Shown here piece after piece: positions 26,393 to 35,542 of a stretch of DNA of 64,000 nucleotides. The stretch spans positions 62,001 to 126,000 of the forward strand of contig NZ_FUXL01000009.1 in the NCBI RefSeq assembly GCF_900167365.1. Reading direction: 5' to 3'. Origin of the DNA: Consotaella salsifontis. GTDB taxonomy: Bacteria > Pseudomonadota > Alphaproteobacteria > Rhizobiales > Rhizobiaceae. Position numbers and translations under genes: made by a program. The notes under the pieces were generated by a model. The model saw only the letters and a list, made by a program, of their open reading frames with translations. It searched no databases and was not told where the DNA came from. Each line of letters opens with the position of its first letter. The first letter of the stretch is position 1.

Positions 26393-27685
26393 TCATCGGC
26401 TGAGGGCCGCGTCGTTGGCCGCGTTGGCCTCGGCCAGGGCATCCTTGGCGGAGGCCGATCCGGCAAGCGCCTTGGAGACGGCGATGCCAGCGTTGTTGAT
26501 GATCTCGTTGGCGGCCTCGACGGTCGGCAGATACTGCGGATTGCCCCGCGCGATCGAGGCGAGCATGGCATCCTTGAAGGCGCCGTAACGCTTGTTGAAC
26601 TCCTCGGAATTCAGCGCCGCCTGCGAGGTGACGCCCGAATTCGGCGCGATGCCGAAGGACTTGATCTGCTGCTCCTTGGCCGTTGCCCAGGAGGCGAAGA
26701 GCCAGGCCGCTTCCTTCTGCTGCGAGGCCTCGGCGATGTAGAGGCTGTGAACGGCGAGCGAGGAGGAACCGCCCTTCAACTTGTCGGTTTCGACCGGCAC
26801 CGGGGTATAGCCGACCTTGCCGACGACGGAGGAGATCGATGGGTCCTCGTTGAACGCGCCGTTGACCGTGGCGTCCATCGTCATGCCCGCCTTGCCCTGC
26901 TGGAAGAGGACGCGGTTCTCCTCCCAGCCGAAATTCGCGACGCCGACCGGGCCATAGTCGCGCAGCACCCTGGCGTAGGCGTCGAGCGAGGCCGCCGCCT
27001 CGTCGGAGCCGAGCGCGGACTTGCCGTCCTCGGTGATGAACTGACCGCCATAGCCCCACAGCCAGCCCGCCCAGACATAGACGTTCTGGATCCCCTGGGC
27101 GCCGCGCATGGTGATGCCCGCGATTTCGCCGTTCGACTTCTCCTTGATGGTCTTGGCCGCCTCGGCCACCTCGGTGAAGGTCTTGGGCGGCGTCAGGCCG
27201 TATTCCTCGAAGAGATCCTTCCGGTACATGAGGAAGGTGCTCTCGCCATAGACCGGCAGGCCGTAGAGCTTGCCGTCGACGATGCTGGTGTTGAGGTAGC
27301 CCGGCACGAAGTCGGCCTTATCGTAATTGTCGGGCAGCTTGGCCGCCAGATCGTCGAGGGGCACGATGTAGCCGGCCTGAACGAAGCCCGGAATGTAGAT
27401 GATGTTGTTCTGGACCACGTCATAGCGGCCGGAGCCGGAGGAGAACTCGAGCAGCATCTTGGCGGTGATGTCGGATTCCGGCACGACCTCGAGATCGACC
27501 TCTATGCCTGTCGCCTTGGTGAATTCCGGCAGCAGCGCCTGGATGCCGTCGGTGGTCGGATGGCCCTCCATGAGAACGGCCAGGTGGGCTCCCTTGTAGG
27601 GCTGGGCCGCATCCTCGGCAAAAGCCGGCATCGCCACGGACGAGGATAATGCGAGGGCAAGTGCGATGAAGTCACGCCTTTTCAT
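26393..27685 (-). CDS. Extracellular sugar-binding protein of ABC transporter
   Basis: 430 residues. A signal peptide MKRRDFIALALALSSSVAMP ends at AFA, with cleavage expected before EDAAQ. The mature part is a family 1 solute-binding protein: LLPEFTKATGIEVDLEVVPE, YDVVQNNIIYIPGF, LPVYGESTFLMYRKDLFEEYGL. It captures the sugar in the periplasm for the MalFG-type permeases downstream. Neighbouring nanE and ROK kinase genes suggest an N-acetylated amino sugar or a glycoside containing it. Confidence 0.9.
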   Translation of the reverse strand: MKRRDFIALALALSSSVAMPAFAEDAAQPYKGAHLAVLMEGHPTTDGIQALLPEFTKATGIEVDLEVVPESDITAKMLLEFSSGSGRYDVVQNNIIYIPGFVQAGYIVPLDDLAAKLPDNYDKADFVPGYLNTSIVDGKLYGLPVYGESTFLMYRKDLFEEYGLTPPKTFTEVAEAAKTIKEKSNGEIAGITMRGAQGIQNVYVWAGWLWGYGGQFITEDGKSALGSDEAAASLDAYARVLRDYGPVGVANFGWEENRVLFQQGKAGMTMDATVNGAFNEDPSISSVVGKVGYTPVPVETDKLKGGSSSLAVHSLYIAEASQQKEAAWLFASWATAKEQQIKSFGIAPNSGVTSQAALNSEEFNKRYGAFKDAMLASIARGNPQYLPTVEAANEIINNAGIAVSKALAGSASAKDALAEANAANDAALSR

Positions 27686-27778
27686 GTCATTCCCCTTCTT
27701 GATGTCGCTCGCCTACGAGCCGGTTGCCTACGCCAGCGGCGCCGGGCGCCGCGTCTGCCTGAACTCCTTTTTCGCGGA

Positions 27779-28795
27779 TCACGAGAACCGCTGAACCTCG
27801 CCGGTGTCGGCCGAGCGAACCAGCGCCTGCGTCAATTCCAGCGAAAGGAGCGCCTCCTCGCCGGTCGCCACATGGCAATCGGCGCCGCCGATCCAATCGA
27901 GAACGCTGGAAAGCTCGATGCGCAGATCGCCGCCCACCTTGCCGCCCATCTCGGGCCAGTGCTGCGTGTCGATCTCGCGCGAGGTCTGGTTGTCGGCGAA
28001 GTAGAGGCCGCTGTCGCCACACTGAACCTCGAACGAGCCCTCCGTGCCGATCATTTCAAGCCGTGCGTCGATCATGTGGCGGGCGCCCGCCGGCAGCGAC
28101 CATGCGCTCTCGAACGTCACGACGGTGCCGCCGGAAAAGCGCACGACGCCGGCCAGCGTATCCTGGGTGCCCATCTCGCCGAGCAGGATCTCGGTCTGCT
28201 GCGCATAGGCGGTGACCGGCGTCTGCCCCTTCAACATCCACAGCACCATGTCGACGTCGTGGACGGTGACGTGCATGGCGAGCGGCAAGGTGCCGGCGTA
28301 GCGCTTCGGCCCCTCCGTGCGGGCGCTGTTGCGACGGGCATAGACGTGAATGGGCGTGCCGATCTTGCCGGTCTCGATCAGCTCGCGCGCCTTATAGTAG
28401 CGGGGATCGAAGCGCAGCAGATAGCCGACGCCGAGCTTCACACCGCTCGCCTGGCAGGCGGCCACGATCTTGCGGCCTTCCTCCAGCGTCGACGCGATCG
28501 GCTTTTCGACGAAGAGATTGATACCCTTGGCGGCGATCGCCAAAGCGGGCTCCAGATGCAGATGGTCCGGCGTGCAGATGCTGACGAGGTCGAGCGTCTC
28601 ATTGGCGAGCAGCTCTTCATGCGATCCGTAGACGCGAACGCCGCCGCCAAGGCCGTCGGCGACCGCCTTCGCCCGCGCCGTATCCCGATCGACCACGGCC
28701 ACCAGCTCGGCCCGAGGATCGCCGGCGAAGATCGAGGCGTGCATCGAGCCCATGAAACCCGCGCCGATGACGGCGACCTTGATTGTCCTCATCAC
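27779..28795 (-). CDS. Gfo/Idh/MocA-family oxidoreductase of the amino-sugar operon
   Basis: 338 residues. The NAD-binding start is IKVAVIGAGFMGSMHASIFA, with the catalytic Lys-Pro in LFVEKPIAS and the substrate-domain His in MHVTVHDVDMVLWML. It sits between nanE and the binding-protein gene. Gfo/Idh enzymes acting on anhydro-sialic acids (YjhC/NanOx) are known in nan loci, so a similar redox step on a sialic or amino sugar is conceivable, but this is analogy only. Two ATGs (28795, 28792) are adjacent. Confidence 0.82.
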   Translation of the reverse strand: MMRTIKVAVIGAGFMGSMHASIFAGDPRAELVAVVDRDTARAKAVADGLGGGVRVYGSHEELLANETLDLVSICTPDHLHLEPALAIAAKGINLFVEKPIASTLEEGRKIVAACQASGVKLGVGYLLRFDPRYYKARELIETGKIGTPIHVYARRNSARTEGPKRYAGTLPLAMHVTVHDVDMVLWMLKGQTPVTAYAQQTEILLGEMGTQDTLAGVVRFSGGTVVTFESAWSLPAGARHMIDARLEMIGTEGSFEVQCGDSGLYFADNQTSREIDTQHWPEMGGKVGGDLRIELSSVLDWIGGADCHVATGEEALLSLELTQALVRSADTGEVQRFS

Positions 28796-28810
28796 TCCAA
28801 CCTCCAGTTC

Positions 28811-29485
28811 TCAGCGCGCGGCGCCGGCGATGGCGTCGGCGAAACGCCGCGTAATCTCGTCCGGACGCGTGATGGCGGAGCCGATGACGACGAAGCGGGC
28901 GCCGATCTCGAGGGCGCGCAGCGCCTCGCCCGGCTCCCAGATCCGCCCCTCGGCGACGAAGGGAATATTCTCCGCCGCAAGAGCGCTCATCAGCGCAAAA
29001 TCGGGCGCGGGCGCATCGACCGTATAGGGCGTATAGCCGGAGAGCGTGGTGCCGACGAGGTTCGCCCCGGCCGCGATGGCCTGCCGGGCCTCCTCCAGCG
29101 TGCTGATGTCGGCCATGCTGATCTTGTCGAGCCGGGCGATCTCACGGGCGATCTCGGCAACGGGCACGGGGCGGGTCCGGCTGGTCGCGTCGAAGGCGAC
29201 GATGTCGGCGCCCACCGCCGCGATGCTGCGCACATCGTCCAGCGTCGGGGTGATGTAGACGTCGGAGCCGGTCTGGGCGATCTTCGTGATGCCGATGATC
29301 GGCACCTCCACGGCCTGACGGACGGCCTCGACATTGCGCACGCCCTCGATCCTGACGCCATGGGCGCCGCCTTGAACGGCGGCGCGGGCGAGCGCGACGA
29401 TATGCTGTGTGGCGTGGAGGGGGCTGGTTTCGGCCGCCTGACAGGATACGACGAGCCTGCCCCTCAAACTTTCCAGGATGTCCAT
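28811..29485 (-). CDS. nanE: N-acylglucosamine-6-phosphate 2-epimerase
   Basis: 224 residues (E. coli NanE 229). Diagnostic segments are LVVSCQAAETSPLH, GGAHGVRIEGVRNVEAVRQA, PIIGITK, ADIVAFDATSRTRPV, and VGTTLSGYTPYT. The enzyme converts ManNAc-6-phosphate to GlcNAc-6-phosphate. The catalytic Lys is likely in GITKIAQ. The gene is first after the RpiR regulator and heads the transporter-kinase operon. No sialate lyase gene (nanA) is in the window, so the operon may start from ManNAc or another 2-acylamino sugar. Confidence 0.9.
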   Translation of the reverse strand: MDILESLRGRLVVSCQAAETSPLHATQHIVALARAAVQGGAHGVRIEGVRNVEAVRQAVEVPIIGITKIAQTGSDVYITPTLDDVRSIAAVGADIVAFDATSRTRPVPVAEIAREIARLDKISMADISTLEEARQAIAAGANLVGTTLSGYTPYTVDAPAPDFALMSALAAENIPFVAEGRIWEPGEALRALEIGARFVVIGSAITRPDEITRRFADAIAGAAR

Positions 29486-29553
29486 GAACGCCGCGTCTCC
29501 CTGAATGACACGACGGTATGCGCTGTGACGAAATCCGTCAATAAGTTTCTTCG

Positions 29554-29572
29554 TCTGAAAATTATCTTCAGA
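29554..29572. promoter_or_regulatory. Candidate operator between nanE and RpiR genes
   Basis: TCTGAA and TTCAGA form a perfect inverted repeat with a 7-base AT-rich spacer in the 95-base gap between the RpiR gene stop and the nanE start. Position suggests a binding site for the RpiR protein controlling nanE and the genes after it; binding not shown. Confidence 0.4.
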
Positions 29573-29580
29573 ACTTTCCT

Positions 29581-30459
29581 TCAGATGTTGCGGTCGCTGA
29601 CGCTTTCGGCGGTTTCCTTGATCGTCTTCAGTCGTCCTGGATCCAGCTTGGTGATGGTGTTCGCCAGGGCATCCACGATGAGGAGCTGGCTGATCTTGGA
29701 GGGAAACGCCCCGCCTGTCAGCGGCGTCTCGGGCGAAGAGGCAAGAAGCTTGAAATCGCAGATCGCCGCCAGCGGGCTCTTCGTTCGGTTGGTGATCGCC
29801 ACCAGCCGGGCGCCCCGCCCGTGGGCGCTCTCGGCCACGCGCAAGGTGTCGATGGTCGATCCCGAGCTCGAGATCAGGATATAGAGGTCGTCGGCCGACG
29901 CGGAGACGGAGGTCATCGTGGCCAGATGGGCGTCGCGCGGGCTGTGGGCATGGATGCCGAGGCGGGAGAGCTTGTATTCCAGGTATTGCGCGGTGATCGC
30001 GGAGGCCGCCACGCCGAAGATCTCGACATGGCGCGCCGACATGAGAAGCGCGGACACCGCCTCGATGGTCTTACGGTCGAGCAGGCGTTCCGTTTCCTGA
30101 AGCGCGGTCTGGGCGGTTTCGACGAGTTCCTGGACGATGTCGCCGGGGGTGCCGCTCGGCGCGGGCTGCTGGAGCGTCGCCAGCTCATGGGCGAGCGCCA
30201 GCTTGAAGTTCTGAAATCCGTGATACCCGAGCTCCCGGCAGAAGCGGATCACGCTCGCTTCGGAGGACTCGGCCTCGTCCGCCAGCTCCGTGATGCTCTT
30301 GTAGAGAACCGCGTGGGGATCGGCGAGGACGAAGGAGGCGACCCGCTCGAGGGCGCGCGTCATGGTGGGCGCATGGGAGCGGATGCGCGCGATGAGGGGA
30401 GGCTGCGAATGGACGTCCACGGCGTGGTCCTGAAGCGGTTGGGCCTCCACGCCGTACAT
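29581..30459 (-). CDS. RpiR-family regulator (HTH plus SIS sugar-phosphate domain)
   Basis: About 292 residues from ATG 30459. The HTH_6 domain (RVASFVLADPHAVLYKSITE, SSEASVIRFCRELGYHGFQN) is followed by a SIS domain (IFGVAASAITAQYLEYKL, LISSSGSTIDTLRVAESA) that senses a sugar phosphate. It probably represses the nanE-transporter-kinase operon. In-frame ATGs at 30468 and 30537 are alternatives; GGGAAG lies 9 bases before 30459, which I prefer. Effector is likely an N-acyl-hexosamine phosphate. Confidence 0.83.
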   Translation of the reverse strand: MYGVEAQPLQDHAVDVHSQPPLIARIRSHAPTMTRALERVASFVLADPHAVLYKSITELADEAESSEASVIRFCRELGYHGFQNFKLALAHELATLQQPAPSGTPGDIVQELVETAQTALQETERLLDRKTIEAVSALLMSARHVEIFGVAASAITAQYLEYKLSRLGIHAHSPRDAHLATMTSVSASADDLYILISSSGSTIDTLRVAESAHGRGARLVAITNRTKSPLAAICDFKLLASSPETPLTGGAFPSKISQLLIVDALANTITKLDPGRLKTIKETAESVSDRNI

Positions 30460-30742
30460 GCGGCCCATCTTCCCGGCAAGCCGGCCATCGGCCCGATGGG
30501 CCGGCGTGCGGGGCGGGAGAGGACTTCGCTTCTTCATGGCGCCTGGATGTGCCCGGATGAAGAGGAACGCTACCATGACGACAGCGGGCATTGCCATCCT
30601 GCGCGTCCACGTCGCAGCGCGATCATGCTCAAGCGGGACGAGAAGGGAACGGGCGGGCGCCGCCGCCCGTCGAGGAGCATCGGACGATCCCCGATGGCCG
30701 TGAGCGCGAAAGCATGGATGCTCCGCGCTCGCCGGCTTTCGT

Positions 30743-31621
30743 TCATGCCGGCCGCGGGGCGGGCGCTGCTGCCGCCGCAAACTCGCGATAGGAGTGAAGC
30801 GGCCGGCCGAGCATCGCCGTAAGCCGTTCGACATCACCCGGCTCGGGCAACATGCCGTCGCTGACATACCGTTCGGCCATCAGACGCATCTCGTACGCCA
30901 TCCATTTCGGCATGAAGCCCGCCATGGTCTGCTCGAACCCGCTGGGGTCGTCGCCGCCATAGGCGATGGGCCGGCCGAGAACCTGCGACCAGATGTTCGC
31001 CACGTCCTCGCCGGTCAGCGTATCGGGACCGACGAGGTTGATCGTCTCGATCGGGAGCTTGCCCGGCGCCTGGTCGCGCCGGATCAATTCGATGGCGGCG
31101 ACCTCGGCGATATCGCGTGCATCGACCATCGCGACGCCCTTGCTGCCGATCGGCATCGGATAGACCCCGTGCTCGAGCACCACGTCCTTGATCATCGCCT
31201 CGTTGTCGATGAAGTAGGACGGGCGCAGGATGGTGGCGCTGAAGTCCATCATCTCCAGCATCCTTTCCGCGCCGAGCTTCACGGCGAAGTGGGGCACGTT
31301 CACGGAGCGGTCGGCGTGCAGAACCGACTGGTAGACCACCCGCTCCACCCCGGCGTCGCGAGCGACGTTGAGGGTGATGATGGCCTGGGTGTATTCGTCG
31401 CCCGACACGGCGTTCAGGAGAAACAGCGTTCTGATGCCGGTGAAGGCCCTGCGCAGCGCGTCGAGGTCCAGGAGCTCGCCTTGCGCCACCTCCACGCCCG
31501 CCGGAAAATTCGCCTTGGACGGATCGCGGGTGAGGACGCGCACGGCGGCGCCGCGAGAGACGAGCTGGTCGACGACGTGGCGCCCGACACGGCCGGTCGC
31601 GCCGATCACGAGAATGGTCAT
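30743..31621 (-). CDS. NmrA-like NAD(P)-binding protein
   Basis: 292 residues from ATG 31621 with AAGGAGG upstream. The N-terminal Rossmann motif is TILVIGATGRVGRHVVDQL. The rest follows the NmrA/QorB pattern of atypical SDRs (RVVYQSVLHADRS, TILRPSYFIDN). Members act as NAD(P)H-quinone reductases or redox sensors. It is divergent from a LysR gene at 31728, a common pairing for inducible oxidoreductases. The real substrate is unknown. A 283-base non-coding gap separates it from the RpiR gene. Confidence 0.78.
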   Translation of the reverse strand: MTILVIGATGRVGRHVVDQLVSRGAAVRVLTRDPSKANFPAGVEVAQGELLDLDALRRAFTGIRTLFLLNAVSGDEYTQAIITLNVARDAGVERVVYQSVLHADRSVNVPHFAVKLGAERMLEMMDFSATILRPSYFIDNEAMIKDVVLEHGVYPMPIGSKGVAMVDARDIAEVAAIELIRRDQAPGKLPIETINLVGPDTLTGEDVANIWSQVLGRPIAYGGDDPSGFEQTMAGFMPKWMAYEMRLMAERYVSDGMLPEPGDVERLTAMLGRPLHSYREFAAAAAPAPRPA

Positions 31622-31727
31622 TTGATTGCCTCCTTGGTGCAAACTTGCTGACAGGAGGGAGAATGAGTGATCTACCTGTGCGTCGATAGCCGCGATATCT
31701 GGACGGACCGTCCCACGGGTGAAACAC

Positions 31728-32621
31728 ATGGATCTTCTCGCGCTCTCCGACTTCAACCTCGTCGCCAAACATGGCGGGTTCGGCCGCGCCGCCCGCGCGG
31801 CACGGCGGCCGAAGGCGACGCTGTCGCGGCGTGTCGCCGAGCTGGAGGCAGCGCTTGGGCTACGACTCTTCGAGCGCGGTGGGCGGGAGATCAAACTCAC
31901 CCAGGAGGGCAAGGCGCTTTACGAACGAACCGCGGCATTGCTGACCGAGATCGACGAAACGGCGGCGATGATCACGTCGGGCGGCGATCGTCCAAAGGGC
32001 AAATTGCGGATCAGCGTGCCGCTCCTCTTCGCGCAGACGGCAATGGGAAAGCTGGCGGCCCAGTTCTCGCTGCTCTTCCCTCAGATCCGGCTGGAGATCA
32101 GCGCAGAGGATCGCGAGGTGGACATGATCGAGGAGGGCTACGACCTCATCATCCGCGTCAATCCCGCGCCCGATACCAGTCTTGTCGGACGTGCCTTCCT
32201 CCGGGATCGGCTGGTCGTCGTCGCAAGCCCGGATGTGCCGCGTCCAGACGAGGGCGAGGCGGTCAACGCTCTGGTTCGCGGCGCGCTCGAGCCCGCGCGA
32301 TCCTGGACCATCGCCACCGACGCCGGTCCGCTGGTCTTGGACGCCATCCCCGTGCTCAGCCTGTCGTCGATGATCATGCTGCGGGACGCGGCCCGGGCCG
32401 GAGCCGGCGTCGCGCAGCTCCCCATCTCGCTGGTCAGCCGCGACATCGCAACCGGGGCATTGGTCCGGTGGGGAGACGTGGAAGGCTCCGACATCGCGCT
32501 TTGGGCGCTCTACCCGTCACGACGACTGTTGAGCTCGCGCGTCTCCGCCTTCCTGAAATTCCTGCAGCAATCCTTTCCGCAAGGCGCGCCCGAGGATCTG
32601 GCCAGCTTCCTGTCGAGTTGA
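31728..32621 (+). CDS. LysR-family regulator next to NmrA-like gene
   Basis: 297 residues from ATG 31728 (a GTG three codons earlier is possible). The DNA-binding domain reads LLALSDFNLVAKHGGFGRAA then PKATLSRRVAELEAALGLRL. The effector domain is of the CrgA/AphB-like kind seen beside oxidoreductase genes. It likely controls the divergent NmrA-like gene across a 106-base gap. Confidence 0.83.
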   Translation: MDLLALSDFNLVAKHGGFGRAARAARRPKATLSRRVAELEAALGLRLFERGGREIKLTQEGKALYERTAALLTEIDETAAMITSGGDRPKGKLRISVPLLFAQTAMGKLAAQFSLLFPQIRLEISAEDREVDMIEEGYDLIIRVNPAPDTSLVGRAFLRDRLVVVASPDVPRPDEGEAVNALVRGALEPARSWTIATDAGPLVLDAIPVLSLSSMIMLRDAARAGAGVAQLPISLVSRDIATGALVRWGDVEGSDIALWALYPSRRLLSSRVSAFLKFLQQSFPQGAPEDLASFLSS

Positions 32622-32689
32622 CGCTGGGAACATCGACGCCGCCCTCCTGCGCGCGAACGCGCTTCCTTGATCGATCGTGGCCCATCGGA

Positions 32690-33496
32690 TCATGTTCTAG
32701 CGAAGTAGCGTGTCGGCGTGGTTCCGAGAGCCTTCTTGAACATCACGATGAACGCCGTTGGCGATTCATAGCCCAGGTCGCTCGAGACCTTTTGCACCGT
32801 GGCGCCGCTGGCGAGTTCACGCAGCGCGACAATGAGGTGAAGTTGCCGCCGCCATTGGCCGAACGTCAGCCCGGTCTCGCGCACGATCAGCCGCTTCAAG
32901 GATCGCTCGCTCATGGCGACGTGTTCAGCCCATTCGCGCAGGGTGCGACGGTCGCTCGGGTCGATAGCCAACGCGGCGGCGATCACGGCGATCTTGGGAT
33001 GACCGGACACGGGCAGCTCCAGCCCGCCGCCCGGCATGAGCGCCAGCTCGTCCAGCAACACCCGCACAAGCCGGCCGACATGATCATCCGGAGAATATCG
33101 CTCCGGCGAGTCCGCCAGGCGCAGGATCATCTCGCGGAGCATCGGCGACACGGACAGCGCGCAACACTTCCGCGGCAGCTCCACCGCGTCTGGCTCGACG
33201 AACAGATAGGACAGGCGCGCGTTGGGCGTGGCTCGGTTGCTGTGCGGCACCTCGCCTGGAATCCACACTGCGAAACCCGGCGGCACGATCCACAGCGCGT
33301 CGGCGGCCGTGCATGTGACAGCGCCGTGCAAGGCCAGGATAAGCTGCCCTTGCCGATGCTGGTGAAAAGGCACCTCGGCTTCATACTCACTAAAATCGAC
33401 GCGCAGCGCCCTCGCCGGCCCATCCAATTGGCAGGGATCAAAGTCGTCGCTGCACGGACGAGGCTTCGTTTGCGATTGGCCCGATTTTGAGATCAT
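32690..33496 (-). CDS. AraC-family regulator with cupin domain
   Basis: 268 residues. The N-terminal cupin (FHQHRQGQLILALHGAVT, PPGFAVWIPGEVPH) precedes the AraC HTH region (WAEHVAMSERSLKRLIVRET, VQKVSSDLGYESPTAFIVMF). It is divergent from an NmrA-like gene whose start lies 73 bases away, so it probably regulates that gene. Layout resembles a second, independent version of the LysR/NmrA pair to the left. Confidence 0.83.
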   Translation of the reverse strand: MISKSGQSQTKPRPCSDDFDPCQLDGPARALRVDFSEYEAEVPFHQHRQGQLILALHGAVTCTAADALWIVPPGFAVWIPGEVPHSNRATPNARLSYLFVEPDAVELPRKCCALSVSPMLREMILRLADSPERYSPDDHVGRLVRVLLDELALMPGGGLELPVSGHPKIAVIAAALAIDPSDRRTLREWAEHVAMSERSLKRLIVRETGLTFGQWRRQLHLIVALRELASGATVQKVSSDLGYESPTAFIVMFKKALGTTPTRYFART

Positions 33497-33568
33497 ATGG
33501 CATTATCTCCAAATACAGGCGCAGCGCAATCCGCTACCGCTGGTGATCGACAAACGATGGAGATCGCC

Positions 33569-34507
33569 ATGCGAATTGCTGTTGTCGGCGCGACCGGACG
33601 GATCGGCGCCAAGCTCACACGAACCCTGCTTGCTCAAGGTCATCAGGTGAAGGCGCTGTCGAGGGGTGGCCCCGCCCTCGAGGCTCTGGTTCGGGACGGC
33701 GCCGAGCCATTTGTCGGAAGCTTCGACACGGGGGCCGGAGACCTCGGCAGGTTTTTCGAGGATGCCGATGCGGCGTTCCTGATGGTCAAGACCGACTGGA
33801 ACAATATCGAGGGACATTATCCGGCGGTTGCGCAGCGCTTCGTGGATGCGCTCCGGCCCTCCCCCGTCAAGCGGGCCGTCAGCCTGTCGGCGATGGGGTC
33901 CGAAGTGGACGGGAAGACCGGCCACTTCGAGGTGTTTCACCATCTCGACCAAAAGCTCAACGAGCTGGGCGCCGTCGACCTCGTCCATCTTCGGGCAGCC
34001 TGGTTCATGGAGAACACCCTGGCCTGGACAGGCTCCGTCGCGAAGTATGGGCGTCTCGCATGGTATTTCGAGCCGGATCTGAAGACGCCCTGGGTGGCGA
34101 CGGACGACATTGCCGACCTCGCGGCCAGGGAATTGACCGGCCCCACCCGTGGGCATCGCGCGTTCCTGGAAGTCGGCTCGGAAGATCTGACCATGCGCGA
34201 ACTCGCCGCGATCATCGGTCGCGAGATCGGCAAGCCGGTGGAATACCGCTTCGTCGATCGATCGCGGAAGGACGTCGAGGACGAATTCCTCAAGAGGTTC
34301 GGCACGCCCGAACAATGGCTGGACGACACCCGGACTGCCGACGCCCTGAACCGCGGCGTGGTGCGCTTCCACGGGGGAGACGGCGTGCGCCCTGCCCTTC
34401 CGACCACCATGGAGGCTTTAATCCGAACGGTCTGGAAGCCGCGCTACCTCGAGGCGCTCACCAACGGCAATGAGCCCGAAACATTTCCAATGTGGTGCGC
34501 CCGGTAA
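33569..34507 (+). CDS. NmrA-like NAD(P)-binding protein
   Basis: 312 residues from ATG 33569, preceded by GGAG with a 6-base spacer; ATG 33557 is an in-frame alternative. The Rossmann start is MRIAVVGATGRIGAKLTRTL. It has an RAVSLSAMGSE strand and a conserved middle (LRAAWFMENTLAW), typical of NmrA-type atypical SDRs. It differs enough from the protein at 30743-31621 to be a paralogue rather than a recent copy. Divergent from an AraC regulator. Function beyond NAD(P) binding unknown. Confidence 0.76.
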   Translation: MRIAVVGATGRIGAKLTRTLLAQGHQVKALSRGGPALEALVRDGAEPFVGSFDTGAGDLGRFFEDADAAFLMVKTDWNNIEGHYPAVAQRFVDALRPSPVKRAVSLSAMGSEVDGKTGHFEVFHHLDQKLNELGAVDLVHLRAAWFMENTLAWTGSVAKYGRLAWYFEPDLKTPWVATDDIADLAARELTGPTRGHRAFLEVGSEDLTMRELAAIIGREIGKPVEYRFVDRSRKDVEDEFLKRFGTPEQWLDDTRTADALNRGVVRFHGGDGVRPALPTTMEALIRTVWKPRYLEALTNGNEPETFPMWCAR

Positions 34508-34537
34508 AAAGGCGGCGAACGGACCCTGAATTAGCGG

Positions 34538-35446
34538 TCAGCTTGCCGTCTCGCCCGCCTCCCGCCCTTCGCTCGCCAACCAGTCGACGAAGGTGGCGAG
34601 GATCGGGATCTGTGCTGCGTGCTCGGGAACGAGCGCGACATAGCCGGTTCGGCGTACGCGGATCTTTGGCAACGGCATCGCGAGCTTGCCGGCGGCGACG
34701 TCGATCAACAGCATCGGCATGGGGCCGATGCCGATGCCGAGCCCGTCCTCGACGGCCTGCCGCGTCACGAAGAAATGGTCGAAGACCTGACGGGGATGGC
34801 CGATCAGATGGGGCAATCCCGCCGCTTCCAGCCAGTCGATCCAGTCGCCCGGGCGCGTCTCGCTCGCCAGCAGCACATGTCCCTCGATATCCTCGGCCCG
34901 CTCGATCGGGCGGCGTTCGAGCAGAGCGGGGCTGGCGATCAGCGTGTCGACATCCTCGAGGACCGGCACCGCGCGGTGTCCCGGCCACGCCCCTTCGCGC
35001 GCCACGCCACGGCGGATCGCGACATCGAAGCCGCCGCGCAGATCCTCGAGGACGGTCGAGACCGTCCCGACCTCGACCTCGACCTGCGGGTGGTCCGCGT
35101 GAAAGCGGCCCAGCCGGGGGATGAGCCACCGCATGGCGAAGCTCGTCGGCGCGCTGACGCGAAGGATGCGGCGCGTCGCCGGCCGGCCGCAGGCCTCGGC
35201 GGCGCGGCTGATCCGGTCGAAGGCATGGGCGACCTCGTCGGCGAACATCGCGGCGATGGGCGTCGCAACCATGCGGCGGCCATCCTTGCGGAACAGCTTC
35301 TGCCCGAGCCAAGCCTCCAGGGCAGCGATTTGCCGGCTAACCGCACCATGAGTGAGGCCAAGCTCCGCCGCCGCGGCCGCATAGCTACCCGTTCGGGCGG
35401 CGACCTCGAAGACTCGCAAGGCATTGAGAGGCGGTAACTGGCGCAT
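34538..35446 (-). CDS. LysR-family regulator (GcvA-like)
   Basis: 302 residues from ATG 35446, chosen because AAGGA lies 5 bases upstream and MRQLPPLNALRVFEVAARTG is the classic start of GcvA-type LysR proteins. The HTH reads LTHGAVSRQIAALEAWLGQK. It is divergent from an MFS efflux-type gene at 35543, with under 100 bases between them, and probably controls it. Confidence 0.85.
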   Translation of the reverse strand: MRQLPPLNALRVFEVAARTGSYAAAAAELGLTHGAVSRQIAALEAWLGQKLFRKDGRRMVATPIAAMFADEVAHAFDRISRAAEACGRPATRRILRVSAPTSFAMRWLIPRLGRFHADHPQVEVEVGTVSTVLEDLRGGFDVAIRRGVAREGAWPGHRAVPVLEDVDTLIASPALLERRPIERAEDIEGHVLLASETRPGDWIDWLEAAGLPHLIGHPRQVFDHFFVTRQAVEDGLGIGIGPMPMLLIDVAAGKLAMPLPKIRVRRTGYVALVPEHAAQIPILATFVDWLASEGREAGETAS

Positions 35447-35542
35447 CAATCCTTGAATAAAGCTCACGGGTATCGTGAGCAAGCGGCCTCTGGCTCCAAA
35501 AACCTCTCGGGTCTATGCGTGGGGCAGGACCGGAGGCTGCCC

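Noticed and set aside
24661-26571. A single 636-codon frame as a fused permease
   Set aside because: Only its last 269 codons resemble a permease; the earlier part runs out of frame through the MalF-type gene. The TGATG overlap at 25470 shows two separate genes.
27872-29884. A 670-codon open frame on the plus strand
   Set aside because: It lies antisense to the Gfo/Idh, nanE and rpiR genes, has no family-like motifs and is the usual artefact of GC-rich codon bias.
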